From: Maribacter halichondriae
GTDB lineage: Bacteria > Bacteroidota > Bacteroidia > Flavobacteriales > Flavobacteriaceae
Assembly: GCF_027474825.1 (NCBI RefSeq)
Contig: NZ_CP107030.1
Coordinates: forward strand, 3,106,529 to 3,170,528
DNA length: 64,000 bases
Direction of reading: 5' to 3'
Shown: positions 53,722 to 64,000 of the stretch, one piece after another
Numbering within the stretch: position 1 is the first letter of the stretch
How the letters are laid out: each line of letters starts with the position of its first letter
Translations under genes and position numbers: made by a program
Notes under the pieces: generated by a model
Told to the model about the DNA's origin: nothing
Database searches by the model: none
The model's input: the letters and a program-made list of their open reading frames with translations, nothing else

Positions 53722-56700
53722 TTAACAGTCCGTACAACAAACCTCCGGCACTTTAGTCAAAGGCGAAGTACGCATTATACGATGATGGCCCAACTGATCA
53801 CTTACCGGACTAGGTTTTCTTGGTGCTCTCGCAGCAGCTGTAGTTGTACCTTGTCGTGCTCCGAATCGGGTCTTATGTTCTTTGCTAAAGGCAATTTTCT
53901 GGTTATTATCCATAAAATCGACTGCTGCTTGTGCCGTGCCCGGTTTTTGCAAGTCAGTCATATAATCGAAGATATTGGTAATCTGAGGCAAAGTTTCTAC
54001 TACAATAACACTTAGGGCGGAATCTTCAGGGAGACCGCAAGTGGCCAAGAGCTGCGCCACTTCTGTATTGCTCCATACCGTAGTACCGTACTTGGTCGAA
54101 CTTTTGTTCTTTTTGCTAAAGTCAACCAATTTTAAGAAGTTACCCGTCTGTACCACTGCGGTTTCGCCTTTTAAGGTTTTTAAAGTGATATCGTTCAGCA
54201 ACTGTAATTCATTTTCAGAGTACCGTTCAAAAACATTGACTTCCTTCTCGGTTTCTATCTGAACGCGCCAATCCAAAGGTCTGTCGTCTAGTAGAATGTT
54301 TCGATAGTCTTTGTTATCGGCTTGTTTTACCTGGGCGTATAATAAGGCCCACAATTCGGTCCGTGGTGGATTCGCAGTTACGTTTTTTCCATCGTGTACA
54401 GCCACGGCGTATGGGGCGGTTACCCATAATTTGTCTTCATCCCGATTGGGCATACATGTCAGGGTCGGAGCCGGATGCTGAATTCCGTTGGATTTCAAGC
54501 GTCTTCCAAAGCGGCCTTGGGCGGTAGTCCATACCTTTTCAGGAGTGGCATCGGGATTTTCCAAAGGAAGTTCAAAATGACCCACCCTAAATTCATAGGT
54601 AAAGAACCCGAACATCTCATCGCTATTGGCATGCAATCCGGGAGGAAGGGGCAGAATATAGTGACGATCGCTCGATGTACTTTTTAGCATGGGCTGCATC
54701 GCGTTGAGACCGGCTAAATCATTGGAAGAAGCTGGAGAAATGACCCGTAAGTTTTCTGAATCTATCGGCAATGGCGGTTCTTCAGGAGCCACAAATAAGG
54801 AAGGATGATTGTTGCTTATTAATTGATCGGGTGAATTGGCCAGCACTCGGGCAAAATAGCTATCCTGTGGATCCTGCACAGGTTCATCAAATTCAATCCA
54901 TAAGAATCGCTTGCGCGATTCGGATGAAGCATATTTTTCATCACGTACATAAGGAGATAGTGCCATACCGGCCGAAACGATTTTCGGAACCTGTGCGGGG
55001 GGAGTGGTTATCGGTAAGGTCATGGCCGATACTTCTGGGTCATCTTTTTCTGTGGCATGATTATCCTTGAACTGAGGTTCTAGTGTATAACTTACATCAA
55101 TAGTATCCGGAAATACGGGTTGTGCTCCCTCTTGTTCTTTCTTGGGCTCTACGGCATCAATAAAGATAATTCGGGTAGCGTTGCGCTGGGGTACATCCAA
55201 AGCTTCAAAAGAGGCAGTACGAATCATTTTTATACGTCCTATTTCTGCATCCTCTGCTTGCGGTTGGTCGTCGTGCGTAAATCCATAGGTACGTTTTACG
55301 ATGAAACTATTCGTTTTCAGGGCATCCCACATCCAATCGCGATCGATTTCGACACTTACGCAGCAGAGCCAATGATTGATGAGGTCACTTTTGGAGGCAA
55401 AGGTAATCGACGACCCATCAGGTGCCAAAGTATGGCGAATTCGGCTCGAACAACCAAATACCGCTCTTTTGCCTTTTGGAGCGTTTAAGGTGAGTCCGTT
55501 ACTTTCCAAATCCAACTGATCGGCCAGCTGTTGTACATTGTTGAGGGTGGTATTGTTTGTTTTGCCAAAAAGAAGGGTACTTGCCTTACCGTCAAATACG
55601 GTTTGCACATCGGGTTGCATAAAAATACCTTGTATTTGGGGTACTCCGGGAGTTTGTACCAATAAGCCAGTTTCATCCTCCGAAGCTTTGTACAACTGAA
55701 TGCTAAAGGATTCCCCATAACGTACATCCAATCGCTTATCGGCTTCCTTGATTACTCCGTAATAGGCATTGGTTTCACCTTCCGTTTCCTTATCCTCACA
55801 CACGGCGCGTATGGTCAAACGTGCCATTCGCGCTGTCGGTAATACCAATTGTGATAAATTGTCAATGTCATCCGATAGACCTAGATCTTGTGCTAGATTC
55901 AGTTCATTCCCGAGGTTCAAAACTTTATCCGGACCTTGAATATCCACATATTCAATGGGAATGTTGAGGTTTGCCTCGTAGTTGTCCTCATTACCATCAA
56001 TAGCCGGGAATGCCCTTCGGGTGGTATATAGATGAACATAATCTTCTTTGCCGTTTACACTATCGAGCTTGTCAAGCTTTAAGGTTTCGATTTCTACCAC
56101 GATTTCTATTGCTGAGACATCGGGATCGGCAATTCCTAGTCCAACGCGATGTTCCGCATTGGCAAGATCCGGCTGCAACCCGAGATTGGATTGATTCAAA
56201 AGGCGTTCAACAGGATTGGTATATTTATCGGTATAAACTACCGCTGGATACCCAAGTTTTGGTCTTCTGATGTTCAACTCATTAAGTTCTGAAGGTCCAT
56301 CAGTACTTAAAACGGGATGCTCCTCATTTTCATCATAGGTTTGAAGTGCTTCGATTTCCTGTATTCTAGGTTGAATGGGTGTAATATAGCGTTTGAAAGC
56401 ACAGGTGGCAATGTCGGAGGAAGTTTCGTTGATAGGCTCTAAGTCAATACTGGGCGAACCACCACTAATGTCCTGCATTCGGACCCTGAATTGATAACTG
56501 CTGCCGTAGCGCAATTGCGAATTTAAGGCTCCGGCGATGTACATTTGGTTCAATTGATTTTGAGCGGGTCCAGTCACACCGGTCCCTGTAGTTCTTTGGA
56601 TGCCATTTTCATCGAGAACCGGGTTGCCATCTTTATCAAAAACGGGCACACCATACGGATCACTATCTACGTTCGTGTTGGTCGTCTGATATACCGTAGA

Positions 56701-58088
56701 GGCATCAGGATCGGGCAAAACCATACTATGCCCGTTCCAATTGGCAAAATACATGGGTAGCCAATAGGTTTGTTGCTGTCCGGTTACCTGTTCGGTGCCA
56801 TCGAGTTGTGAAGGATATACTTGATAGGGCAATTCCCCCTCAAAACCCCCCAATTCAATGACCTCTGACGGATTGTTGGGATTCCGTGCCAGTGTAAGGG
56901 GTTGTCTACTGGTAACCCTGTTTAAGGATTCCCATGGATTTTCTGGATTTCCGGCATCAGCCAACTCCCTAACATCCAAATGATATCCCAAGACCCCAAG
57001 TGGAGCGTCCAATCGTTTTGAGGCATCTGTTACCGAGTCATCTTGCATCAGTTGCCGCATATACCATATCAAGATTTGTTCGTCATTCCAAGAGCAATGA
57101 ATACCCGTTTCTTTGGTCGGATAAGAACCATCAGCTTCCTCCTCTATGGGATTACGGTGCGGGGGTTGGTGGCAATGGACTATTTTTGCAAAACCATCAT
57201 CGAATTCCGCTGTTTCCTGAAATAATTCGTCATAATTGCCGTCGTGAGTAGCCAATACTGGATATAAGAGTGGTGCAAAAACATGACGTGGTTCCCCCGG
57301 GGTCAAAGCGGGAATTCGAGCGGCATAGTTTTTAATAAAGTTAGGGTCGGCTGTACTTTGCGGACTAAAACTACTGCCATCCGCTAAATCAATATACAGA
57401 TAGCCCCCATCTGGAAAAGTATCTGCATCAATGGACAGGGTAGTGGAGTAAATAAAGCCTGCCGCCCTGGCTAATAAAGGCTGTCGTAGAACGTGGGCGA
57501 ATACCTTTCCCCAACTCACGATATCCGAACTTCTTTGAAAACCGGCATAGTACTTTGCCGTTTTCACCGCACAATGGTAACTGTCATCGGTTACCGCATT
57601 TTTGGTACGGGGCGTTGTAAAATTAATGGCGTTTCTATAACTTTTTGGTAAATATTTGCTTACCGAAACGTCTCTAGGGCGCGCATCTTCAAATTGGCGT
57701 TCTTTGGGAATGTTTTGGAGATTGATATTTGAATTCTCCATATTCGAATCGAAAATTTGCAGATGATTTGCCATGGCCTCAAAAATTTCTCGAGGATTAT
57801 CAGGCGAATCCGTGATAAGTGGAGTACCAAGATTCAAGGGTTGAGGTTGCGGTAAAGGGTTGGTGCCAAAACCTTGCAACATTTGTGCGCTAAAGGAAAA
57901 CTCTGCATCGGCAAATGCAACCTCCGAATCAAGTATTGGTGGATCTCCTGGTTCGGGGGCTCCCCACCGATGAGTATCGGATTGAGTGGATTGTGGTCAC
58001 GTGGAAGTACCACTATATTCAAATGTAATTCGTTTCCATCAAAGAATTGTGGAAATGTCATTATCGATAATCGCTGATTGGGTTGCAT
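53722..58088 (-). CDS. giant protein of unknown function C (about 1455 aa), one frameshift
   Basis: After a one-base repair near 57955-57965 this is a single 1455-aa frame from MQPNQRLSIMTFPQFFDGNELHLN to the stop at 53722. No signal peptide or membrane helix is visible. The N-terminus (PQFFDGNELHLNIVVLPRDHNPLNP) and internal segments such as YWLPMYFANWNGHSMVLPDPDAS, YGSSYQFRVRMQDISGG, RKRFLWIEFDEPVQDP and RVLANSPDQLISN suggest many beta-rich modules. The C-terminus ends VPEVCCTDC, a three-Cys tail. The domain family is not recognised. It follows the 1815-aa gene by 15 nt and looks co-transcribed with it. Confidence 0.75.
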
Positions 58089-58103
58089 AATATTATTCTT
58101 TAG

Positions 58104-61100
58104 TTAAGCGATCTGGCGTTGCTCTGACCAAGATTCTGAAAAACTTATATTTATAATAAAGGCGATGCTAATGTCCAGACCAAAAGTCACCTGACATTCG
58201 AGATCGGTCCGTGAACCTTCTCCGATGGCCTTTTTAGTGTAAGTGCCTTTGGCTTCAATGCGTATGGTGATGGCAACAATACCACCTAAGATCTCAGCAT
58301 GACCTTCAAATAGCATGAAGGCCGATACTTCAAATATTCCCGTGGCAATGAAAATTTCGGCGCCGACCACAAAAAGAACACTTACATTACCCGCTACAGG
58401 TAGCCCGATAACTATTTGGGCCCCAAAGCCAAATTTCATTTTTAGGGATGGCCCAATTTTAGTATCTGCGGCTATATCGACATTTGCCTGCCCGATAGCA
58501 TAAATTGTTGCTGCCGATACGGATACGCACATAACGGACAGACGGGCATAGAAACCAAGGAATCCGCCCGTACTAGGTAATAACTCATTGGCATCCGTAG
58601 TCACTTTTAGGGCTGCATTGAAATAGGCACCAAGGGTTAAACCACATTCGAGTTTAAAAGGAGTGTTCGGATCGTTGTATACCGCATCGGGTACAGGGAA
58701 TCGTAATACGGGAATCTCTTTAGAAGCTTCGAATTTGTACTCCCAACTTCCAGCTTTGTTACTCATGGCGAGTTTCAAGCCTTTGCCTATGGCGGCCCCG
58801 TAATCCCCACTTTGCAGACTTTGTAAGATTTCAAGGAGATCTACAAGAGGTTGTAGTTCGGGTGAAAATTTCAGTTCTGGTTCGGGATAGGTGGCTTCCT
58901 CTCCATTTTTTGAATCCCAATTCCCCCTTATCGTCATGAGACGTTCAATACCTGCCAGGTCGATGACCAAACCAATATTGTTCATTTTGCTTTTCCAGCT
59001 CTTCGCTACTGAATCAATGTCAAATTCCAAAGACCCTGGGTCTTCTACATTGCCATCGTCATCCGTTTTGGCGTATTCAATATAAATCCTGAAATTCCCG
59101 TCCCCGACATCGATGAGTTCAAATTCGGTGGGCAAATCAAATAGTTCTTCAGGATTATGGAGTAATTGTAAGCCTTGTTGTTTGACACTATCGATGGTAT
59201 CTTGTATGTCCATCAGTTCAAAAACATCTTGACCGAGATCTTGCAAACTGCTAGTATTAAAAGGAAAAACTCCATTTTTTTTCATTAGGATGGCCTCTCC
59301 TACAGTTTCATTGACAAAATTTTCTGCATCCCCTATGTTGGGAAAAATACCTTTGGAGTTTACTATGCGAAAAGCATCGACAAAAAGTGGTGGGGTCTTG
59401 CTCAACAATTTCTTATCATCCTTTTTAAAGGAAGGTGTCAAGAACAATGCTTTCTGTGTATCGGTACTTTGTAAAAATCCGTAGTTCAATGTAGTATCTA
59501 TAGGTTGTCTCAGCAGTTCGGTAGGTTCTGCGATACGGGTAAGGGCACCACCTACAGGCTCCTCTACTTTTACGCTATCATTTGCAATATCCTTTACGAT
59601 TTTCCCCTCTCGGATTACCGGAATACTTAAATCAGTTGGAACCGGACTCACATCTCCCGTGCTGCGTTCATGTTTTACCATACTCCAGCTACCATCTTTG
59701 GGTAACAAGACATTTCCGCGACCAGCGACCGCGAAAGTGGGACCGAAGCCATCACTGGCAAATGAGTTGCTAAAGTCGAATCTACTGATGCGCATTTTCT
59801 GTGAACTCGCGGCAAGGTCTACCTCACAATCTAATGGACCTCCTATGGTACCCTGACGTAAGACAAGTCGTTTTAGGGCATCCTCGTTCAGGGGCAATCC
59901 TTTAGGAGCTAATTGCACAAAACCTACGATACGTTTAGAAGGAACCACATCTTTTTCACCATCAGCTGTTTTTTTGGAAACAAAGCCTGTTGTCGTATTT
60001 TCCAATTCTACATCCGCATCAAAATATAAGGGCTGTAATTTTACATCAAATACTTTATTGATACCCGTCTCATTCTCCAATTCCTCACCATTTTCATCTA
60101 CATAAAGTTCTCCTGGCTTGATAATAATCTGGTCAATGAACGGTTCAATTTCTGCTGTTTCTACAATATTAGTTATGTTATAAAGTCCTTTTACCAGACC
60201 TGGATGTATCTCATAATCAGCAGACCTTTCTGCTGCTATCAGGGAGGTACAGGAGGATTGGCAGGATTAGGCACAAAAACAAAATATCTAAAATCGAATT
60301 TTCCATCACTCTCGGCTCGCCAACCAGAATCAAATCGGTACGTGTAGCCACTGGCGACCCTGAAAAGGGTAATGGTACGGACCACTTTTATGGCCCACGG
60401 ATAAACAATACTTTTTACTTGTATGACCTCATGAGCGCATCTACCCATGAAAATATCGAACTTCGCCTGACTCGTTTCGGCTAGGGCGGCTTTTGAATTC
60501 AGCCAATTACTGAACATATTGGCACCATAACCGCTCATGTCCATTCGGGTCACGGGTACCCCACGGTCTTTCAAAAGATTAAAAGGACCGGGTTGCGGAT
60601 TAAAAAACTCCCCATTAAAAATTTCGGTAACACTGGCGCCTAAAGTACTGTTGCCAGTTGCTCCCCCGAATAGGTTTAAGATATTATTGATTTGTACCGT
60701 GGTGCCCATGAACATTTTACTGTCGCCCTCACGTAGAGGCATACCAGCATCTAATCGAAGCTGCAGGCCACTTTCCACATTATTTTCAAACGTTATTTCA
60801 TCGCGATTGATATCGGCTCCTTCCCTACTTTCACTGCCGGCTCCATAGGTTTGTTCCATGGAGGCAATTGCCTTTATGCCAAAAGGTAGCGTGAAGAAAG
60901 AAAAAGCCATGAACTCCTCATTTTCTTCTCGGTTTTTGACCAAAAATTCGGTTACCGGAAGCGGGGCCAAGGCTACGGGCTCTCGACTATTGTTCAGAAT
61001 ATGTGATGGCCCTCCATCGTTGGGGTAGTAGTTAAAGCCCCAATCAGGGTCACCGGGAACGGGACTTGGAGGCGTAAGATTGAAAACGGGCTCCCAAGAA

Positions 61101-63550
61101 ACTTGAGGTACGGTAAAGGCTTTTACATTGGCACCAGTACTCACAACTTCCATTCCATCCACTTGTACCGGAAAGAAATTTGCAGTCGCTTCCCCACTAG
61201 CGTTTACACCCGTGGATACCCGAAAATCCCTTTGGGTCAATAAATCAAAGCTGATACCGAAAAGATCGGCATTAGTACTTACATCCAATAGCGCAAAAAG
61301 ATCTCTTCGGTAACGGTATGTTTCTTTATCCCAACTGGATTCGTAATCCGGAAGGTTAGGAAGGTCGGGATTGAATGCAGCAGCAGTGGTATTTACAGGT
61401 GCTGCAACATTTGTAACACTTCGAGCGGACGAAGCTGTTGTGTTACCCCGTACCGCATCTGGGACATTTAAGACCCCCAAAGCAGAAGCCGGTGAATTGA
61501 TTTGGGTCAGGTTGCCCAAGCTTGAACTGGCACTTATGTCAGCGGTAGAAGTCGCTAGGTTTCCAATATTTCCTTGTTCGGATTCTTCCTCCTCGGGCCC
61601 CTCAAAAGATATCCCCGCAAACGGATTGTTGAGCGGTGCAAAATGGAAAGAGACCTCCACCACGTCATTTTCCGATTCATCCGAAGGAACATCCCATGCA
61701 ATTCTGCAGACCAACCAAGCCGTAAATTGTTGTTGTGAAACTGCTGTGGCACCCGTTCCTACAGGTCGATTGGCATCTTTGCCCCTGATTTGTCTGTTCA
61801 AAATGCCCAAATTTGCAGCATAGGGATCAGGTAGGGTTGGTACATAGGCCAATAGGCCGAAGGTGAGGAAAAAGAAACCTTTTTCCACTTTTTGAAGATC
61901 TTCGGAGAGCGAACCGAAAAGCAAACAACCGTTGGGTTGTAATACCTTGAACAGGGCATTCGTAATGGCAAAAGCCATTCGATCAGGAATGATGGGATCT
62001 TCGTTATTGATTTCCGCATCGTCGAGTATCAGATTGTCATCGAGCAGATAGATAAGCCGGGTAGTCTTATTTACCGCCACTAGCAATAGCGAATTGAGGG
62101 AACGAACCACAGGAGGTTCTCCATTGACCCTGACCGGTCTGTCGATTTCGAAGGAGGCATTGGTGAAAGCCATCAGCAGTTCGTTGCCATTGGCATTACT
62201 GGCATAATAGAAAGGCATTAGCGAGGACTGATTCGAAAAGCTCAACTTCACTTTAGTCCCAAACGGATTCAGTTCATCTTTCCATAGGTCTAGTGTTTGA
62301 CTTGCATGTGGATTTCCGGCTTGAAAGTCGATAAGGAAAATTTGACCCGGACCTACAAGAAAGGCTGGATTTGAAAGGGCAAGACCTCCGCCTTTCAGGC
62401 CGTTCCAGGTGGAAAGGATCCCTTTGTCTTTGCATATGACAAAAATCTGTCCGATGCCTTCAGCCGCTATGGGCTGCGAAATATCTATCATAGCGACAGG
62501 AAGCACCCATCCGCTGATATTAGTTGGAGCTTGACCACTCAAGCGATTGAATTTCGATTCACTTTGATGTATGATAAGGTCTGGTGAAGAAGGCTCAAAT
62601 CCAAAAACAATGCGTTGAAGATTGGCATCGTAGTTGGTTTGCAGTCCTTTCTTCCATTTAAACAGCATCTTCTGTCCATAAAGCGTCCAATTGGCGTTGG
62701 AAACTTGATCTATAGTTCTTCCGTTTCCTGAAAAATGAAACTTCAGGGCGTCCGGCAAGCGTAAAACCATCTCACGGGCATCTTTGCCGTGAGGACTGGT
62801 AGGATCCGCGTCAGTTACTTCAGGTTGATCTAATTTTAAATCTACCGTGATTTTAGTATTTCCTGAAACGGTAAGTTTTCCTCCAATTGTTTTAGGTATG
62901 ATACTCAAGGTAAGTTTGCCACCATTGATCGTAAGGCCTGTATAACCACCAACAGGAGCGTTGGGCGCGAGAAATTTGGAGCGTATCCAAATACTTCCTT
63001 TTCCCAGGGTATAGGTTTTGGATGGATTGATTCTTAGTGCCGAATCCGAGGTCGTACTAAGCCGCTTGCCTTGCTTTACCCTGAATAACAAGACGGGTTC
63101 TGCTTCTCCCTGCATGTATAACTTGATCAATTTCTCAATCGTAAAAAAGTCATACCAGAATTGACGTCCGTCTTTATTTTTAAAAGGACCGATAGAGTGG
63201 TCCACTTTGGCACCCACCGCCCAATCAGCTATCGAATTGTGAAGCAGATGTTCGCGAATTGGGGCTTCTCTTCTAAATACTTTGTATTGTGTTTTGTTGT
63301 TTTTCTTTATCCTATTTTTACTGACGTCGGCGATGATTTTTTTTCGCGCGCTATCGATTTTATTCTCAAAAAACAGGTCGGATTTTTCGAAATTGAACTC
63401 CGTTTTTATGGGAGAATGACAAGCTGATTCCAAAGAAGATTGGGAAAGCGATTTTCCGAGTCGGTTAAGATTCTTTTGATCTTCGGGCGTATCTAGAACC
63501 AAGTGCCCCAAGAGACTCCGTAAGGTTGCGTTAAGTTGCTTTGTTTCCAT
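58104..63550 (-). CDS. giant protein of unknown function B (about 1815 aa), read as one gene across a frameshift
   Basis: Two open frames, 63550-60239 and 60263-58104, are best read as one protein. The second has no ATG, GTG or TTG before 60080 even though its sequence (ERSADYEIHPGLVKGLYNITNIVE) continues well upstream; one extra C in the triplet at 60242-60244 joins it to ...NPANPPVPP. The first part (1103 aa) begins METKQLNATLRSLLGHLVL and contains FDIFMGRCAHEVIQVKSIVYPWAIKVVRTITLFRVASGYTYRFDSGWRAESDG near its end. The C-terminal 250 residues are Gly/Ala/Val-rich amphipathic strands ending ISFSESWSEQRQIA. No signal peptide is seen. Function unknown. Confidence 0.7.
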
Positions 63551-63677
63551 CCTGATGTTTTAAGTTTATGGACGTCCGTACAGATTTGAAGTATGGAGCT
63601 GAAATACGAAAAACGCATTCCTTGTTCAGGAGGGAACTTTACACCTCTTAAAACTATAGGAAACGGCTAGGTGGGTC

Positions 63678-63697
63678 AATCCCCATTTTTAGGGATT
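63678..63697. promoter_or_regulatory. AATCCC-N8-GGGATT dyad in the giant-cassette intergenic gap
   Basis: AATCCC (63678-63683) and GGGATT (63692-63697) form an inverted repeat between the partial upstream gene and the 1815-aa gene. The layout resembles the CCC-N-GGG dyads at 49 kb, with a different spacing. On the plus strand a T5 tail follows (63696-63700), so a plus-strand terminator is an alternative. The rest of the 204-nt gap (63551-63754) shows nothing else that I can support; no exact TAnnTTTG box was seen. Confidence 0.3.
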
Positions 63698-63754
63698 TTT
63701 CGTCTTAAACTATTCGTCTTCTCTCTTATGATAAGACATTATTTGATGCCGATA

Positions 63755-64000
63755 CTAGGATGACACCCGCTGTAAATAAGGCTCCGCCAACATGGACGGA
63801 ACATCTCGAATATCAATCGCCAAAATATCTCCTTTGAAACGGAAAGTGTAACTTTTGTTGGTTATCGACCCTTTGACCGATAGTGAAGAGGTACCAATAT
63901 ATTCAAATGCAAGTGGGCTTTTCTCAACAGTTAGGTTTGCGTTAAATACATCTTGTTGCTGTTGGTCAGTAGTATAATAATCTCGTTGCTGTTTCAAGGC
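63755..64000 (-). CDS. end of an unknown gene, cut by window edge (gene A of giant cassette)
   Basis: The last 82 codons of a minus-strand gene whose start lies beyond the window. The visible part contains FEYIGTSSLSVKGSITNKSYTFRFKGD and LAIDIRDVPSMLAEPYLQRV, a compact beta module with a conserved-looking Asp-Arg-Asp. The same strand and 204-nt spacing suggest that it belongs to the same locus as the two giant genes. I do not recognise a family with confidence. Confidence 0.6.
   Translation of the reverse strand, partial: ALKQQRDYYTTDQQQQDVFNANLTVEKSPLAFEYIGTSSLSVKGSITNKSYTFRFKGDILAIDIRDVPSMLAEPYLQRVSS

Noticed and set aside
53707..61823. Numerous plus-strand frames of 60-150 codons opposite the giant genes
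   Set aside because: They are antisense to long, continuous coding sequence with coherent protein motifs, and themselves encode low-complexity, basic strings.
1..64000. CRISPR array, tRNA, rRNA or prophage genes
   Set aside because: I looked on both strands and saw no spaced direct repeats, no cloverleaf with CCA end, no rRNA sequence and no phage structural motifs that I could support.

Overview
The window reads as chromosome from a member of the Flavobacteriaceae (Bacteroidota), probably marine and algae-associated. Supporting this are TAnnTTTG-type -7 boxes, LytS/LytTR and two-component systems of flavobacterial style, many SPII lipoproteins, GntP and IlvD/Edd sugar-acid genes, two formylglycine sulfatases next to a GH29 alpha-L-fucosidase, and the interspersed TGTCACACTGAGCTTGTCGAAGTG repeat. 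No rRNA, tRNA, CRISPR array, phage or complete IS element was seen. Coding density is high.

Layout. 1-4.3 kb: end of a LytS-type kinase with its LytTR regulator, an AraC regulator, two tandem secreted NTF2-like proteins and an exported flavodoxin. 4.4-10.2 kb: an isoquinoline-1-oxidoreductase-type molybdenum hydroxylase with one iron-sulfur subunit and three tandem large subunits, the third an internal-deletion remnant. 10.2-17.2 kb: periplasmic or lipoprotein hydrolases (sugar isomerase-like, type-B carboxylesterase, haem-binding protein, Ig-like esterase, dienelactone hydrolase, NamZ muramidase). 17.2-28.5 kb: LolE/FtsX-like permease, cysteine-synthase-like enzyme, CotH protein, aldose epimerase, Crp/Fnr regulator, DinB, MalY-like lyase, ArsR plus AHSA1 pair, metzincin-type protease, di-haem peroxidase. 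28.5-35.2 kb: DUF1080 lipoprotein, SulP transporter, MBL-rhodanese protein, several very small membrane proteins, and a DnaQ/GIY-YIG nuclease. 35.5-48.7 kb: sulfatase-sulfatase-fucosidase operon, a hairpin MITE, SDR plus isomerase, then an IlvD/Edd dehydratase, GntP permease and a PVC-type haem protein; this looks like desulfation, defucosylation and non-phosphorylative sugar-acid catabolism, with no SusCD pair in view. 48.7-53.3 kb: a regulatory island with a 59-codon transcription unit, three CCC-N-GGG dyads, an unknown protein, a TPR histidine kinase with NarL-type regulator, and a PAS-LuxR protein. 53.7-64 kb: two giant unrecognised proteins (about 1455 and 1815 aa after repair) plus the end of a third gene, all on the minus strand with no visible signal peptides. 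This is the best candidate for an undescribed system.

A warning for any user: at least ten genes are split by one-base indels. Most are one-base losses in homopolymers (G6 to G5, T6 to T5, A7 to A6 and so on), and restoring one base gives a full-length family member. I interpret most of these as sequencing or polishing errors and report the genes as single CDS with the break noted. The third oxidoreductase large subunit is different: it has also lost about 1.5 kb of coding sequence.

All assignments come from reading motifs by eye. No database search was run.
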